Origin: Platerodrilus igneus
Lineage: Eukaryota > Arthropoda > Insecta > Coleoptera > Lycidae
DNA: 64,000 nt
Assembly: GCA_036346225.1 (NCBI GenBank)
Contig: JARFIW010001367.1
Location: 558,001 to 622,000, forward strand
Reading direction: 5' to 3'
Notes under the pieces: generated by a model
Databases searched by the model: none
What the model saw: only the letters and a program-made list of their open reading frames with translations
What the model was told of the DNA's origin: nothing
Made by a program: the position numbers and the translations under genes
Part shown: one piece after another, positions 43,485-56,887 of the stretch
How the letters are laid out: each line of letters begins with the position of its first letter
Numbering within the stretch: the first letter of the stretch is position 1

Positions 43485-43968
43485 ATGTATATAATTGATA
43501 TTCAGGGATTTAAATACAAGAAAAACGAGTTTGTGTGTAAAGAAATTGCGGTTTTGGACTTGTTGAAAGGTGATGTTTGGCATCAAATTTTTAAACTGCC
43601 AATACAGGCAAGTTGTTTGAGTCAAGATCATATAAAACATAACGACTGGGTGACAAGGAATATTCATGGTATTTCTTGGGATGAATCTTCAACGGCTGGA
43701 ATGGTGTCATCATATATAGCGCTTTATTTGAAGCAAATTATCCGACCCGGTGAAGAAGTATTTGTGAAGGGTCTAGAAAAGAAGAAATTGATTGAAACAT
43801 ATATAATGCAAAACTTTGTAACTGATATGCTTGCACTAGGTTGTCCTAATCAACAATCGTTTAAAATATAACATCCATTGTTGTAGACACAGCAATAATA
43901 ATTTGCAATGCGCAAAACAAAATATCTTTTTATTAAAAGAATGGCTTGATAATAATAAAAAACAATAG
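43485..43968 (+). pseudogene. P2 copy of the 166-aa terminal gene, frameshifted
   Basis: Matches 34652-35152 (P1). Open for 128 codons, then shifted after MLALGCPN. The last bases and 3' flank (ACAATAGAAAGATTTTGTCT) are tandemly duplicated at about 43961 and 44048. Confidence 0.75.
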
Positions 43969-44131
43969 AAAGATTTTGTCTGTATTATTTATTTTAATAT
44001 AATTTTACAATGTTAGTCTTACAAAATTCCTTTATAATAATAATAAAAAACAATAGAAAGATTTTGTCTGTATTATTTATTTTAATATAATTTTACAATG
44101 TTAGCCTTATTAACTATTATTATAACAACTT

Positions 44132-45066
44132 CTAGCAAACATTATTTTTATCGATCCAGCTATTGTGTACGTTAGAGAAGCCTAATCATTTTACAAATAC
44201 TTTATTTTCACTCTTTCTTAGGACTTTTCTACCAGGTAAATTCCTGGATGTTTAACCTTTTGCAACTCCGTTTCATAAAATGCACCTTTGATTTCTTTCT
44301 CATCTTGATCTTCTAATATATATGTTGTAGGATTGGTTACGTTTACCTTTTAATCTTAAAATTTCATTTGACCAGTTTGGCGTGTAACCTTTGTAAATGC
44401 TTCCTGTGTTTACTAATCCTCACACTGTCTTTTATTGAATATTTTGGTATTTTGGTTGCAAGTTTGATGTGGGTAAATGATGATTTAAGAATAGTTTTTC
44501 ATTTGATTTATCAACTTTTACAGGTTTGACTCCGATAGTATTGTGAACTGTATTGTTGTATTGTTTCACAATATCGCTTAAATTTTTATCCAATTGTAAG
44601 AACCGTTCAGGTTAAACAAGCGCCACATTTTTCCCTTTAAAGTTCTAATTACACGTTCTACAATGCATGCTTTCTTTGTAGAATAAACACTATAATGGTT
44701 TATGCCATATGTCTGCATTAAGGATTGAAAGTGTTTGTTATAATATTCTTTACCAAAATCAGACTGCAAATTTCTTGGCGGATTTTTAAATTTATTTAAA
44801 ATTGTTTTCATTGCAGCAGTAACATCAATACCCGTTTTACTTTTAAGTGGTACAGCCCATACGTATTTGGAGAAACAATCAATAACTACTAAAATGTATT
44901 TAAATCCTTTTTTTGTTTGCGAATATGGTAGCATTTCAATCAAATCGGTCTGAAGAAGGTCATTTAAACCTTTTACTATCACTTTGCGTCTCTTGAAATT
45001 TATTCTTGCTGGTTTATGAAGTTCATTTACTATATCCTCTTTCACTTTTGATTGAGCAACTATCAT
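44132..45066 (-). pseudogene. P2 integrase with chromodomain remnant
   Basis: The catalytic core is open for 162 codons (45066-44578) with the three acidic residues in LLQTDLIEM, LQSDFGKEY and VERVIRTLK. One A lost in GGATAAAAATTTAAG then breaks the frame. The chromodomain part (44132-44330) is legible but shifted, including changes in the KWSNEIFK and FVKWLG regions. It shares with P1 the break upstream of the VRISKH segment. Confidence 0.82.
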
Positions 45067-45115
45067 AATACTTTTTTATAATCAGGATTTATTAAATACA
45101 ATTAATGAAATACTT

Positions 45116-45557
45116 CTATGTTTGAATGTCGTGGGCTCCACTTGCTTTGAAAGGAACTTTTAATATAAAATCAAGAAACATTGTGGTATTGTTTATGATA
45201 GCACCGCTGTCACGAAAGCTGATTACATCCATACGTTTAAGCAAAATCCTTGTAACTGTGCAATTACATAACTTTTTCGTTTATAAGAATTTCAATGTCT
45301 TGCGGGTATCCTTTAATATTCTCAATGACTGCTTCCTCATAAGGAAATTCATAATTATGTTTAATGTTGAAAATAAGGAATGTCTTGTCACCGTCAAGAA
45401 ATGTATTAGAGTAAAACGTTGCTACTACCGTGTAATGTAGCATATGTAACTTGTACTCAATCAAGGTTTCAAAACCTTCACTTTTATTTTCATATTCCTG
45501 TTCAGTTATATCTATTTTACGGTTATGTATGTGCCTTCCAAATTTGTCAATTGTCAT
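45116..45557 (-). pseudogene. P2 copy of the small unknown protein
   Basis: Starts MTIDKFGRHIHNRKIDITEQ. Open for 97 codons to NEKVM, where a base change shifts the frame; the end (…SGALDIQT in P1) is legible in another frame. Confidence 0.55.
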
Positions 45558-45558
45558 A

Positions 45559-46589
45559 TCATCTAATTACTTTCGCCTCACGCAATTCTTCAATGATCGA
45601 ATTTATTTCGTTGCCGTGACCTGTGTGTCCAGCAGTCTGAGATGAAACTAAAAGTCGTAATCTATCAACAAGTTCATTGGGATCATTCCAATATAAATAA
45701 TCTATAGCGTTATTTGATACTTCCATTGTCATACCGTCTCCAAGACGCTTTCTATAGGGTAATGTTCTAGGTCTACGGGGTGTTTGGGGAAGTATGTTTA
45801 ATGTAGATATTATATTTTTGTACTTATATGAAGTATTACCCTGAATTTGTTCTGTTTCAGAATAATATCTTCTATTAGCATTTGTTCTTTTTACAATATC
45901 AAGGTACGACTTTAGATCTTGATGACTGTACCCGACAGGATATTTTTTAAACAGTAGTTCGTATAATCCAGGAGTACCTTTATATTTCAAATCATTTATT
46001 AGAACATTTTCATCATCCAACGCGAAATTCGAATTGCCTATCATAAGACCATTTGAATCAGGGTTAAACCTAATACCATATTTATGATCAAATTCGTTCT
46101 TAACATCTTTAAACATATTGTAAATATATTCTCGAGGTAGCGGATGTAGCTGTTCGAGATAATGTGTCATACCAGGTGAATCGGCAAAGCTTTGAATATA
46201 TTCCTGGGCTTCTTGTGCATTTCGATTAATTTCTGCTTCATATTCATTCTCAACATCGTCATCATCATCATCTACCTCTATGGCATCATTTTTATATTTG
46301 GTATATGCTGAGCAATAACCGGGGAATCAATATAGTCAACGTTCCTTTCTAGCAATTTAGGTTTAATTTTTTACACTGCTATGAGGCAGTTCTTCTTCTT
46401 CTTTAAATTTTTCTTTCTTTACCGCACTTTCCCCATCCAGTTTATTAGCAATAGTTTCTAATCGTGATGTTATGGGTAAGATTGATTCCACTTGGACGAC
46501 TTCATTATCTTTTAACTGACGCAATTTGTTTTTACAATGTTTCTTTTCTTAATTAAAATTCTTTTAAGTTTTATCGCCTCCTTGTTCAT
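45559..46589 (-). pseudogene. P2 copy of the conserved unknown protein
   Basis: Matches 32104-33136. The C-terminal 203 codons (from MTHYLEQLHPLPREY) are open; the acidic middle is shifted. The A-run stop GTA AAA AAT TAA is identical to P1. A second, P2-only loss of one A occurs near 46535. Confidence 0.68.
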
Positions 46590-46652
46590 TGCGTAAAAGT
46601 TTATTGTAGTAAAAAATTCTTCGATACTAACGATACTTGCGTCTCTCAAGGT

Positions 46653-47340
46653 TTAAATATGTATGAAGTGATCAAAACCTATTCGGTACCTTCCTTGATC
46701 TGGATCACTATCTTTGTCTACAACTAAGAAACCGTATTTGTCTTGCCAACAAGCAGCACATATTTCACGGAATTTATCATACTTCATGTCAGTATTGACG
46801 TGATCGTCATATATGTGTTTTAAGTTTAAATCATCTTGTTTAAATAAAACTAAAAGATTAGCATTATCACGTAGTAAGTGCTTAGGTATACGAGTATAAC
46901 TTTGACAAAGGTAAAACTGTCTACTTGTTTATGACGTCCCATACTAAAGTATTCCCTAATGATACCTTGTTTATCGCAAGCTACATCATCAAAAACAAAT
47001 ATAGAATTATTTCGAGCATCAGATGGTGATATAATATTATCAGAACTGGAAAATGTATAATATTTGATCCCTTTATTGGTTGCAGTAGACTTTCAAGGTA
47101 TTGATACTTTGGTTGATAAAGTGATTTAGAATAAACATATACGTTTTCAAACTTTAAACCATTAGGAAGTTCTATCAGCCCAATCATAACGTTGGTTTTA
47201 CCGCAATTTGATGGACCAACAACTAGACATCGAATAGATGAAGGCAGAAGAACACTATGTTTTTTCTTTTTAGCTAAGGATTGCACGCCAATGTCATTAT
47301 TGTTTATGGTTAAAGGTGTTGATTGTTTCACAACACGCAT
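46653..47340 (-). pseudogene. P2 A32-like packaging ATPase, frameshifted
   Basis: Walker A VVGPSNCGKTNVMI is intact in the first 119 codons (47340-46981). A break near 47065 shifts the frame before Walker B. The C-terminal end RYRIGFDHF, lost in P1, is legible here. Confidence 0.8.
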
Positions 47341-47474
47341 GTTTGCAAGTACTAAATTCGATTTGTAAAAAAAGTGGAATTAATATATATAAGAAACGGC
47401 GAGTATATAAAGAATCATTAATTCATAATATTTTATTTATTTACTGCACAGCTTGAGAGGATAGTTGTCCGCTA

Positions 47475-47990
47475 ATGATTACATATAATAATAATTCTAA
47501 AACTACTGGGAACGGACTATTAAATACTGTAATTAACAATTTACCATTTGAAGCGCATATTCCGGGTTACAAATTTTGCGGTCCGGGTACAAAACTAATC
47601 GAACGGTTAGCTCGGGGAGACAAGGGAATAAACAAGTTAGACGAGGCTTGTAAGGAGCACGATATTGCATACACCAAAGAAAAGGATCTATCTAAACGTC
47701 ATCAAGCAGATTCGAAGTTAGCTCAGTTAGCTACAGAAAGACTAAATTCTGGTGACTCGTCTTTAGGTGAAAAAGTAGCAGCATTTGGAGTAGCTACCGC
47801 AATGAAAGCTAAAGTAAAACTTGGTATGGGTGCCTGTGCATCACTGAGAACAAAAATATCAATAAAATAAGAAAACTGATAAAGAAACGTAAAATAAGAA
47901 GTACGCTAGGTATTAAAAGTATTATCAAACAAGCACGTACAGCTTTAAAAAGACTAAAGGATCTAATATTATGGATGCAATCAACATAGC
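47475..47990 (+). pseudogene. P2 phospholipase A2-like protein, shifted near the end
   Basis: 131 codons with IPGYKFCGPGTKL and DEACKEHDIAY intact, then a shift in AACAAAAATATCAATAAA. The basic tail continues in another frame. Divergent from the ATPase, as in P1. Confidence 0.75.
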
Positions 47991-48303
47991 AATTAAGGCC
48001 GCCAATACAGCAAAACAAAAGAAGCATATTAAATCAGCTCGTATTATATCAATTCCTAAAACAGGAGGTTTTCTACCACTAATACCAATTTTGCAGGCCT
48101 AAGCGCTCTTGGTACTCTTACTGGAGGTGCAGCTGCTGTTGCAAAAGCAGTTTCAGATACTAAAATAGCTAAGGAACAACTAGCTGAAAAACAACGTCAT
48201 AACAAGGCAATGGAGGACATTGCAGTCGGAAACGGCATGTACATCAAACCTTATAAAAAGGTTTTGGTCTTTTTAGCCCTGCAAAACCTCAAAGGAACGC
48301 AAC
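47971..48303 (+). pseudogene. P2 hydrophobic virion-type protein, shifted
   Basis: Begins at the ATG at 47971 (MDAINIAIKAANTAKQKKH). TTTTGCAGGCC near 48090 lacks bases present in P1, which breaks the frame in the FAGLSAL segment. Confidence 0.6.
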
Positions 48304-48656
48304 TTGATTTTACCTAATCGAGCACTAAGCAATGTAGAATTAATAAAGTTTGTTAAGCAATTAGAAGTACCATATTTCCGTGGAGTGTTCATGAGAAACA
48401 ATCTTCCCAAGAAAGTTAATTTAAAAGAATGTGGTATAATTAATTTAGATGGAATAGAAGGTTTAGGCACGCATTGGACCTCTTACAAAAGTACGGTAGT
48501 AGCGCTATTTACTATGACAGCTACGGAAACCTGCGACCGCCAACAGAGTTGATAAGTTATTTGAATAGCGGGGTAAATGTAAAATTCTTTATAACATTAA
48601 CCAAGAACAATCGTACGATACTGTGTTTTGCGGTCATTTATGCTTACAATTTCTAA
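48304..48656 (+). pseudogene. P2 adenain-like protease, shifted
   Basis: Open through GLGTHWTSYK, then a shift; YYDSYGNLRPPTELISYLNS and the CFAVIYAYNF end lie in other frames. The P1 motif VFCGHLCL is legible only across frames. Confidence 0.72.
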
Positions 48657-48686
48657 GTAGTGCATAGAACTGCGTACGAAGTTGTT

Positions 48687-49583
48687 ATGTCGTACACTTT
48701 TACTCTAACGGGAAACACTTCAGTTTTAACAAGCAATTTTAATCCGCCTATAAACTTGGATAATGATTCGGAGTACGTATTAGGATTAACAAATTTTGAG
48801 TCTTATAACACAATTCCAAACATAGAAAAGGAATAAATAATAAATTTTATTATGGATCTAACGGAGAATTCATAGAAATACCTGAAGGTGCTTATGAGAT
48901 TAGAGAAATTAATAAATATCTTCAAAAAGCTTTAGGTGATAAAAGATGGCGTGGTCGTATGGATCAATCACGAAGCGCTAGAAAGACGCCAGTGTATATA
49001 GAAATTACAGCTGACAATAATACACTTAAATGTAGTATTAAATGTAGTCTAGATGTGGATTTTACCAAAAGGATTCAATTGGTTCTCTACTTGGTTTCAA
49101 TCCGCGAAAATTGCTAGCATTTGTCACGCATCAAGCAGACTACGCGATCAACATTTGTAAAGTGAATGCAGTTTTAATCGATTGTAATATTGCAAGTGGA
49201 TCCTATTTAAATAGTAAACCAGCCCATGTAATACACGAATTTTTCCTCAAGTACCTGCAGGTTTTAAAATTGTCGAGTGTCCACCTACGATTATATATCT
49301 ACCAATCAGGTCACGTATAATAAATGAAATAATAGTTAAAGTGTTAGATCAAGATGGAAATTTAGTTAATTTCAGAGGAGAACTGCTAACTGTAAGGTTG
49401 CATTTAAAAAAATCTGCAATAGCCATGGGTATTAAGTATAATGCACGCAACATGTCAAGAATTGATATAAATGCTGGAAATTTCAAAGCAATCGACACTC
49501 GATTGATTGTTTCAAGACCGCTAACAACACAAAACCGGCAGTTTCTACAATCGTTAGGACTGCATTTAATTAAAAAAAGTAGA
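48687..49583 (+). pseudogene. P2 minor capsid protein, shifted
   Basis: Starts MSYTFTLTGNTSVLTSNFNP and breaks at AAAAGGAATAAATAAT (about 48830). Later parts are legible in other frames, including HQADYAINICKVNAVLIDCN and the end VNFRGELLTVRLHLKK. The final frame (49341 onward) has no stop before the capsid ATG at 49584 and reads in frame into it, unlike P1. Confidence 0.7.
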
Positions 49584-50796
49584 ATGAATAGTGAAATACT
49601 GAACGTGCGTGAAAAAGTTTACTTCGACAATGCAATTGTTAATATTGAAAAACATACTCATCAACCTTATGCTAACACATCTTTAAACAATAATGATGAA
49701 ATTCGAATCCTATACAACAACAAGATGTATACACCTTACCATCAAAGAGCATGCTGTACATAGAAGGCAAATTAATTAAAACAGATGGAACACCGTCTCA
49801 GACAGCAAAGTTTGTAAATAATGGAATTTTGCTGCTTTTGATGAAATTAGATATGAGATTGGTGGTATCATTGTAGATCGTGTGCGGAATCCTGGATTAA
49901 CGTCTATAATGAAGGGATATGTTTCATATAATAGCAATCAAAGTAAACATTTACAAAACGCTGGGTGGTTTCCTATGGATGATTCACAAATAGTTGATGC
50001 TAATGGGAATTTTAATGTTGCAATAAACCTTTCAATGGTTCTCGGATTATGCGAAGATTTTAAAAAAATTATTTTAAACCTCCGTCATGAGTTAGTCTTA
50101 CTACGTTCTAGTTTTGATACTAATGCTATAATTAATCCTACACCCGATGAAGAAATAAAAGTTGTTTTAAATAAAGTTTTATGGAAAATGCCGCATGTAG
50201 CCGTTGATGATACTCAACGAATTAATTTAATAGAATGCGTTGCACAAAATCAGGATTTGCATATTCCGTTTAGAGGATGGGAGTTGCATGAATATCAACT
50301 TCTACAAGAAACGCAACGTCATACATGGAACATTAAAACAACAACACAATTAGAAAAACCAAGATTTGTGATTGTTGGTTTCCAAACCAACCGAAAAAAT
50401 AGATACATGAGCAACTACAGTCGTTTTGATCATTGCTATTTAACCAACATGAAACTATATTTAAATTCAGAAATTTTCCCGTACGATAACTTAAATTTGA
50501 GGTTCGAGAATAAACAGACTGCGTTGTTATATGAGATGTATGCTCAGTTTCAGCAATCATACTACGAAAAGGAAAATGAGCCACTTTTTAATCCTGAAGA
50601 TTTACGAAGTATTGCACCATTAGTAGTCATAGATTGTTCTAGACAAAACGAAGCGTTAAAATCTGGTACTGTCGATATTAGATTAGAATTTGAAACTAGC
50701 AGAAACGTTTTGCCAAATACATCTTGTCATTGCCTTATACTTCATGATAAGATAGTCAAATACAATCCACTCTCAAACAGCATAAGAATATTATAA
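49584..50796 (+). pseudogene. P2 major capsid protein, shifted
   Basis: Starts MNSEILNVREKVYFDNAIVN. Shifts lie between 49700 and 49880. From 49882 a 304-codon frame covers the rest (GLTSIMKGYVSYNSNQSKHL ... KYNPLSNSIRIL) with the natural stop. The second jelly roll is thus intact here and shows what P1 lost. Confidence 0.82.
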
Positions 50797-51229
50797 TTAC
50801 TTTATTATTATTATTACTGTACCTTTACAAATTATGAAAAACAATAAATCATTTAGCAATCACAGTCTATTTATTAATATTTTTACATGTTTTACAATAT
50901 CTTTTACATGTTTGAATTATTAAGTGATTTAGTAAACAGCCATAAACATTGACAATTTTAAATAAAAGTTTTGTTATACATTTCTCAAATAAACTAACTG
51001 GTATGTTAGTAACAAACTGGATTTTTAAACAGAACGGTTACTACTACTACTATATATAGTTCAAAACTCGGGCAGATTGAAAGGTATCCTATTTTTAGAT
51101 ACATCCAAAACGAAAATCGGTGTACTTGTGCAGGTATAAACATAACACTGAAGTTTTATAACTAAAAATATTATATGTTAATCTAGATAAAATAAATTGC
51201 ATTCTTTATTTGAGCCAGTGGTTGAAGCT
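50797..51229. other. Convergent intergenic region, capsid/polymerase (P2)
   Basis: No gene; counterpart of 27384-27895. Confidence 0.4.
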
Positions 51230-54200
51230 TTACAAGTCATCTCTATATGTATAGTTATACCCCAAGGTTTAGTATCAGTGGTTAAGGTACTAAGAATTCT
51301 TTTATCATCACTTGGATTAAGAACAATTTTGTTTTGTTTAATAGTACAGACATCATGTTTGACTGATCTAATTAAACATTGCTGTTTCTGTACAGTCTGT
51401 TTATAAAACAAAGCATTCTTATAATCATCAAAAGAAATTTGCTTAATACTTGCTAAGGAAGATCCCTTCGACTTTTTATTATCCTATCCTGAACTCTATA
51501 CGTGTACATTTTAGATCTAAGTCCTACAAACTCTAGCATGAATGTCACCATTGTTTTCATCTTTCATAATACCAGGAACTTTTTATTTGATAATGGAATA
51601 TGATATTTGTTATGAGGGTCGTAATCGGAAGTATCAAATCTATGAATATCTTGTTTGATATAAGAGTAAATATCTTCAACGCTAAACTCGTATATCAAAC
51701 TATCCGTATCTGTGTACAGCAGCTTTGCTTTGTTAGCAAATTGCGATTTTATATAACTATAGTGAAATTCATATAAATAGGTTTTGAAATATCTAGAATA
51801 GAGAAACCTACATAAATGGGTTTGTTTAAGTAAACCTCTAATTTATTCATTTCTATTAAGACTAGATCTTTGTCTAACACAGTGCAACTATGAAAATTAG
51901 GCTTCGCTATGTAACTACGAGCTCCAAACCGTCCTTCCCATTTGGTCACTAATTTCACATCTTTCCTTTTCCGTACGTTTTCCATCATCTTTCCATAAAC
52001 CGAATTTATCATATTTTTATAAAAGCATATATCGAAACTGTTTTTGACTGTTGTCTTAATTTCGTATTCAAATCAATGTATTCTTTTAACCAAGGAGCTT
52101 GTTTAAACCGAAGAACCTTATGAATCTTTTCAGTTCTAAACCGTAGCTTAAATACATTTTAAATTCTTGTAGTGAATAATATAGTTGAGTTTTGGATATA
52201 AAGTTGTAAGTAATTTCTTTAAGTTTGATTTATTAGAAGGTACTGGTGGTATCATATGTTCAGGCGCTAAAGGTAAGTCACTGTGAATTTCATGTAAAGA
52301 TACTGGATAGTGTAAATCGCATTCAAAATATATCCTACATCAGAATCATCGGGAATATTAAGTATGTCTAAACGTACTATATCTGGACTGGTACCATCTA
52401 AAAATTCAAATTCTCCATATGGAAGATATTCAGACATTGCAGCCCCATATAAATTATTAACATCAAAATACATTAAATATTTAGAATCGAAATTTGGATC
52501 ATAATCTGCATTCATATATTTGTTATTTGCTTTAGCATATCTATTCGAACATTGAGAAACACCGCCACGAATTCCCCGTTCTAAAACATTATTTTTCAAT
52601 ATCAGTAAGCAGCTCGAGTTTAACGTTCGTCGTTTTAACATCGCATCTAGAGCTAAACCAGGAGCCGTAAAGTAGTGAAGCGGATCTAACTTATACGTGA
52701 ACATACAAGTTTTCTAAAGTTTTCAAATATATCAGTCAAGAGCAGTACATCTGTTTTTAAATATAGGTCTGAATAGTCCCCTAGTGTTTTTATATTAAAT
52801 GTTTGCCAAACGTGTTTAGCATGATTGTAGTCTTCATCTGAGATTTCTTCATTGCGCAAACGATTAAAGAATGCTGTTTTACAGGGTAAATCGGTTTCAT
52901 TGAGCCTATCCCAAGAGTTAATGTAATCATAGGAAATATACCTTTACGCGTAAGTAACTGAAACTCATTATCGGTGTTACAATTTTCCCTGGTGATGGAT
53001 TTTTTATTATCATCTAAGTATGAAGCTAATTTTTCGATGCTAGATGCCATAAACCTGAATGAATCGATAAATCTAAAAGTAACTTTCGTACCATTTACAT
53101 ATTTTGTAAAAGATATGTATTTTTCCTTATTTATTGGTAGAATTCTTACCAAACCTGAAAACCCTAACGCAATTTTTTTAATAATGAAATGCGAATCGTA
53201 GCCTGATAAGTTATGAAAAACTACCGGTATCATATAAAAATTATGATAATTGATGTTGCAATCTTGATGAGCCGCTCCTCGAAATTCACCTGTAAAGTGG
53301 CAGTGATCGCGAACTCTAATATCATCTATACTAAAAGGTTTATTGCAAATGTGACAGTGAAGGGCAAATTTAAATGCTAACTTTTGTTCTTCTGTTAAAG
53401 GATTCATAGGTTTTGGGTTACAGAAAATTTTATTAGTCGTTTCTGAAATCAGTTTCAATTGAGCAACAAACCATTCTATACAATCCTTTCCGCGATACAA
53501 TTGAAATTTGGAATATTTATTATCATACGAGCATTTCAAATAATACGCTACACTAAAGGGTATATGCCTTTGGTAAGAGACTGTGTTTAGTATTACCTCC
53601 GACTCATTGCATGGTTCTAATATACATTCGAGATCTGCATAAACTACAAATGATACTTTTTCTTGATAGTGGAAATGTTTAAACGTTAGATACTTTTCAG
53701 ATTCTTCGGGTAATCTTATTGAGCAAGTATTCTGTTTTTCGCAATAATTCGAATGACGCTTAAGTAATGCTGCTGTACTAAAATTATTTAAACATCTATA
53801 ACAAAAAATTTTCTATGTTCATGTGAAGACAACTGTTTTGCAAATAATTTTGACATATCCTTAATCCAAGTAAAATGAAAGTGATTCTCATCAGCATTTG
53901 TCGGACGAGAATATTGTAAGGAATCATTATTTAAAACTAACAGATTAATAGGTTCAATTTTTTAAAATTTTCACTTAAACAAAATGGTAGTATTTTAGTA
54001 TTTTCTATACAATATAGGTTAATTGCGAGATTGTTAAGCTTCTCAATTTTTTATGTCTTTTAATGCGATTGGAAACTGAATTGAATTGTAGCGTAATACT
54101 GTATCAAAATGTGGATAGCTAGATATTCTCTGACTATTTTGTTTAGCAGGATATAAAGCGGAAACCAAGCTCCAAAGAATGCAATGTTGATCGTTATTTA

Positions 54201-54973
54201 TTACATTTACCACAGCTTTTTCTTTTTATAAAGTCCGGAACCGGTACAAACGTTGAACACCCTCCTTTAAGTGGATCATGATTGTTTATATTTACCTTCA
54301 AGTGTAAAACTTCTTGGATTGCCCAACCAGAATCTTTCTCGCAAAATTCTTCTAATCGCTTCGAAATCTTGTTCAATACGTTCTCCTTATACCACAGCTT
54401 GAGATTGGTATTTATATCGATGTGACGATTTGCAGTATGAAACGTTTTCAAATCTATTTCACCAGTTGTAGGCTTAACAAAGTTAGCGGCAAATATTACA
54501 TTAACTTTCAACATTGACTTTTTTAAGCAAGCAACAATCTTGCGTTTAAAACTAGCGAACGCCTTGTCTAAGAACACTAGAGGATCTCTATAATTTAAAT
54601 TGGTAATAAGTCCCGTAATTATTCGACTTCCAAAACATGATTGTACATCATGCCAAATCAAATTTTTTCGAGTATGACCTCTAGTAAGCGTTGCATCAAC
54701 ACCTTTACCACGATATTCCAAAGTACGTTTCAAGTGCCTCAATCGTACAAGGTAGCTTTTAAGATTTGCTAAATTAGATTCCAGCCTACTAGGATTTTCT
54801 TGTTGATTGTCTTCGTATACCTTATTTTTAATAGCAAGCTTCAATATACTAATATTTGCTTTGATAATTAAAATGTGTTTCGTTATTTCATTCACTGATT
54901 TAATTAGATTCACGCATTTTACAGTTAATCTCAAAATTGAGCTACTAATCTCGGATACGGTTTCAGCATTCAT
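51230..54973 (-). pseudogene. P2 protein-primed DNA polymerase B, many breaks
   Basis: Fragments 54973-54194 (start MNAETVSEIS), 53539-52790 (finger HCHICNKPF...[10 protein letters not shown]; Exo[13 protein letters not shown]), 52704-52267 ([18 protein letters not shown], Pol[11 protein letters not shown]), 52012-51749 ([11 protein letters not shown]) and 51411-51230. The PolC YTDTDSL codons are present near 51711. It carries more frame breaks than P1. Confidence 0.87.
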
Positions 54974-55854
54974 GATTCTATATAAAATCAAAATACACTA
55001 CTTAATAATACAAGTATTTTCTCTATTTATTATTTATATAAAATATCATCTGACGTAAGCAAAACAACTGCAAAAAGGTTCATTCATCTGAGTTTACGGA
55101 AAACGCGTAAGCAAAACAACTGTAAAAGAAAATAGCATACAAATCGAAATAATTGCATAACGAATTGCTTGAATGCAATTGTTAAAAAATCGCCTTTATT
55201 TACGTTTTTTTATTCAAGACGATTTTCAAGCTTGAGTTGTGCATGCAGTCTAAAAAAAATTGCACAGTTGCATTCAGTACGTGTCTATAATAAATAAATT
55301 CGCTATGCAAGCAATTCCAATATTTACATACCGAATGCAAACTCTGTCAAAACAACTGCAAAAGGAATGCATTCATCATCATTTTCATTTCCGTATGCGT
55401 TTACTACAAAAAATGTTTTTATACGACCTTTGATTTATTATGTGTACAAAAATACATTATCATTACAGAGCTATTTTTTATGATTACATTGAAATATTTT
55501 TAAATAAAAACAAAGCAAATTTGAAAAAAAAATGTCTCAGATTAAACCGTCTTGTTTAATAATGTAACGCACTCATGGTTTTTTAAAAACCCAGTATTAA
55601 AAAAACATTCTGCAGTTTTATTATATAACAGTACCTTTAAAGAATTTTCACACAATTTACCTATATATATATATATGCATGTAAATTGTGTCAGCGGTAA
55701 TCTAAAAAACTTATTCTATAAATATTACTACTTAAAGGATTTATTTGCATTGCATTATTTTTAAACGAAAAATTAATCTGAAGAAAAAACATTTTCCAGT
55801 GCGTGAATTTTTGTTAATTTTTTTATGGAAAATAAATTATGCTAGCAGTAATAT
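54974..55854. other. Polymerase upstream region of P2
   Basis: No gene. The words GCAAAACAACTG(C/T)AAAAG recur at about 55053, 55112 and 55347, and a TATATATATATATA run near 55662 corresponds to the E3 target in P1. Confidence 0.45.
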
Positions 55855-56720
55855 AAAACGAAATTAATCTAATTTAGGTTTTTTATTATGCGCCTTCTTG
55901 CAATTTTGTGTTTTCAGTCAATGAATGTAATTCATTATTTCTGCTAGCAGTACCTTTAAAAAATTTCTTATACAGCATATAAATTATATCAGCGGTAATC
56001 TAAAAACGAAATTAATCTAATTTAGGTTTTTTATTATGTGCATTCATTGCAATTTCTTTTTCAGTCAATGAATCTAATTCATTATTTCTGCTGAGCAGTA
56101 CCTTTAAAAAAATTTCTTATACAGCATAAGTTATGTCAGCGGTAATCTAAAACGAAATTAATTAATTTTAGGGTTTTATTATTTCTGCTGAGGTATAATT
56201 ATATTCGCTTACATACTGTTTTGTTCATTAGAATAGATTACAGAGCTGAATTTTTTCAGAAAACGATGCAAATTTTAAATAAAACGAAATTAATCTAATT
56301 TAGGTTTTATTATGCGCCTTCTTGCAATTTTCTGTTTTCAGTCAATGAATGTAATTCATTATTTCTGCTGAGCAGTACCTTTAAAAAATTTCTTATACAG
56401 CATAAGTTATGTCAGCGGTAATCTAAAACGAAATTAATCTAATTTAGGTTTTTATTATGTGCATTCATTGCAATTTCTTTTCAGTCAATGAATCTAATTC
56501 ATTATTTCTGCTGAGCAGTACCTTTAAAAAATTTCTTATACATTTGTCATAAGTTATGTCAGCGGTAATTTTTCTAAAACGAAATTAATTAATTTTAAGG
56601 TTTTTATTATATAATATGTGCATTCATTTCAATTTCTTTTCAGACAATGAATACTAATTCATTATTTCTGCTGAGGTATAATTATATTCGCTTACATACT
56701 GTTTTGTTCACTTTAGAATA
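55855..56720. repeat. 145 bp tandem repeat array in P2, six copies
   Basis: AAAACGAAATTAATCTAATT recurs at about 55855, 56003, 56148, 56281, 56425 and 56576 (some copies diverged). Units contain TTTTCAG(T/A)CAATGAAT, a palindromic ATGAATNTAATTCAT and GTCAGCGGTAATCTAAA. P1 has one or two units at 14700-14860, so the array grew in P2 or shrank in P1. Confidence 0.85.
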
Positions 56721-56887
56721 GATGTACAGATGCATGAATTTTTTCAAAAAATTGAATAATTCAATAAAATTCTAGAGCAATTTTATTATTTATAAGATAT
56801 TAAAACAGTTTTGGTTTTTCACCAACAGTATTCAATCAGATCTCTTGTATAATTATTAGTTACTATTACTAGCAACTTTTTAAAAAA

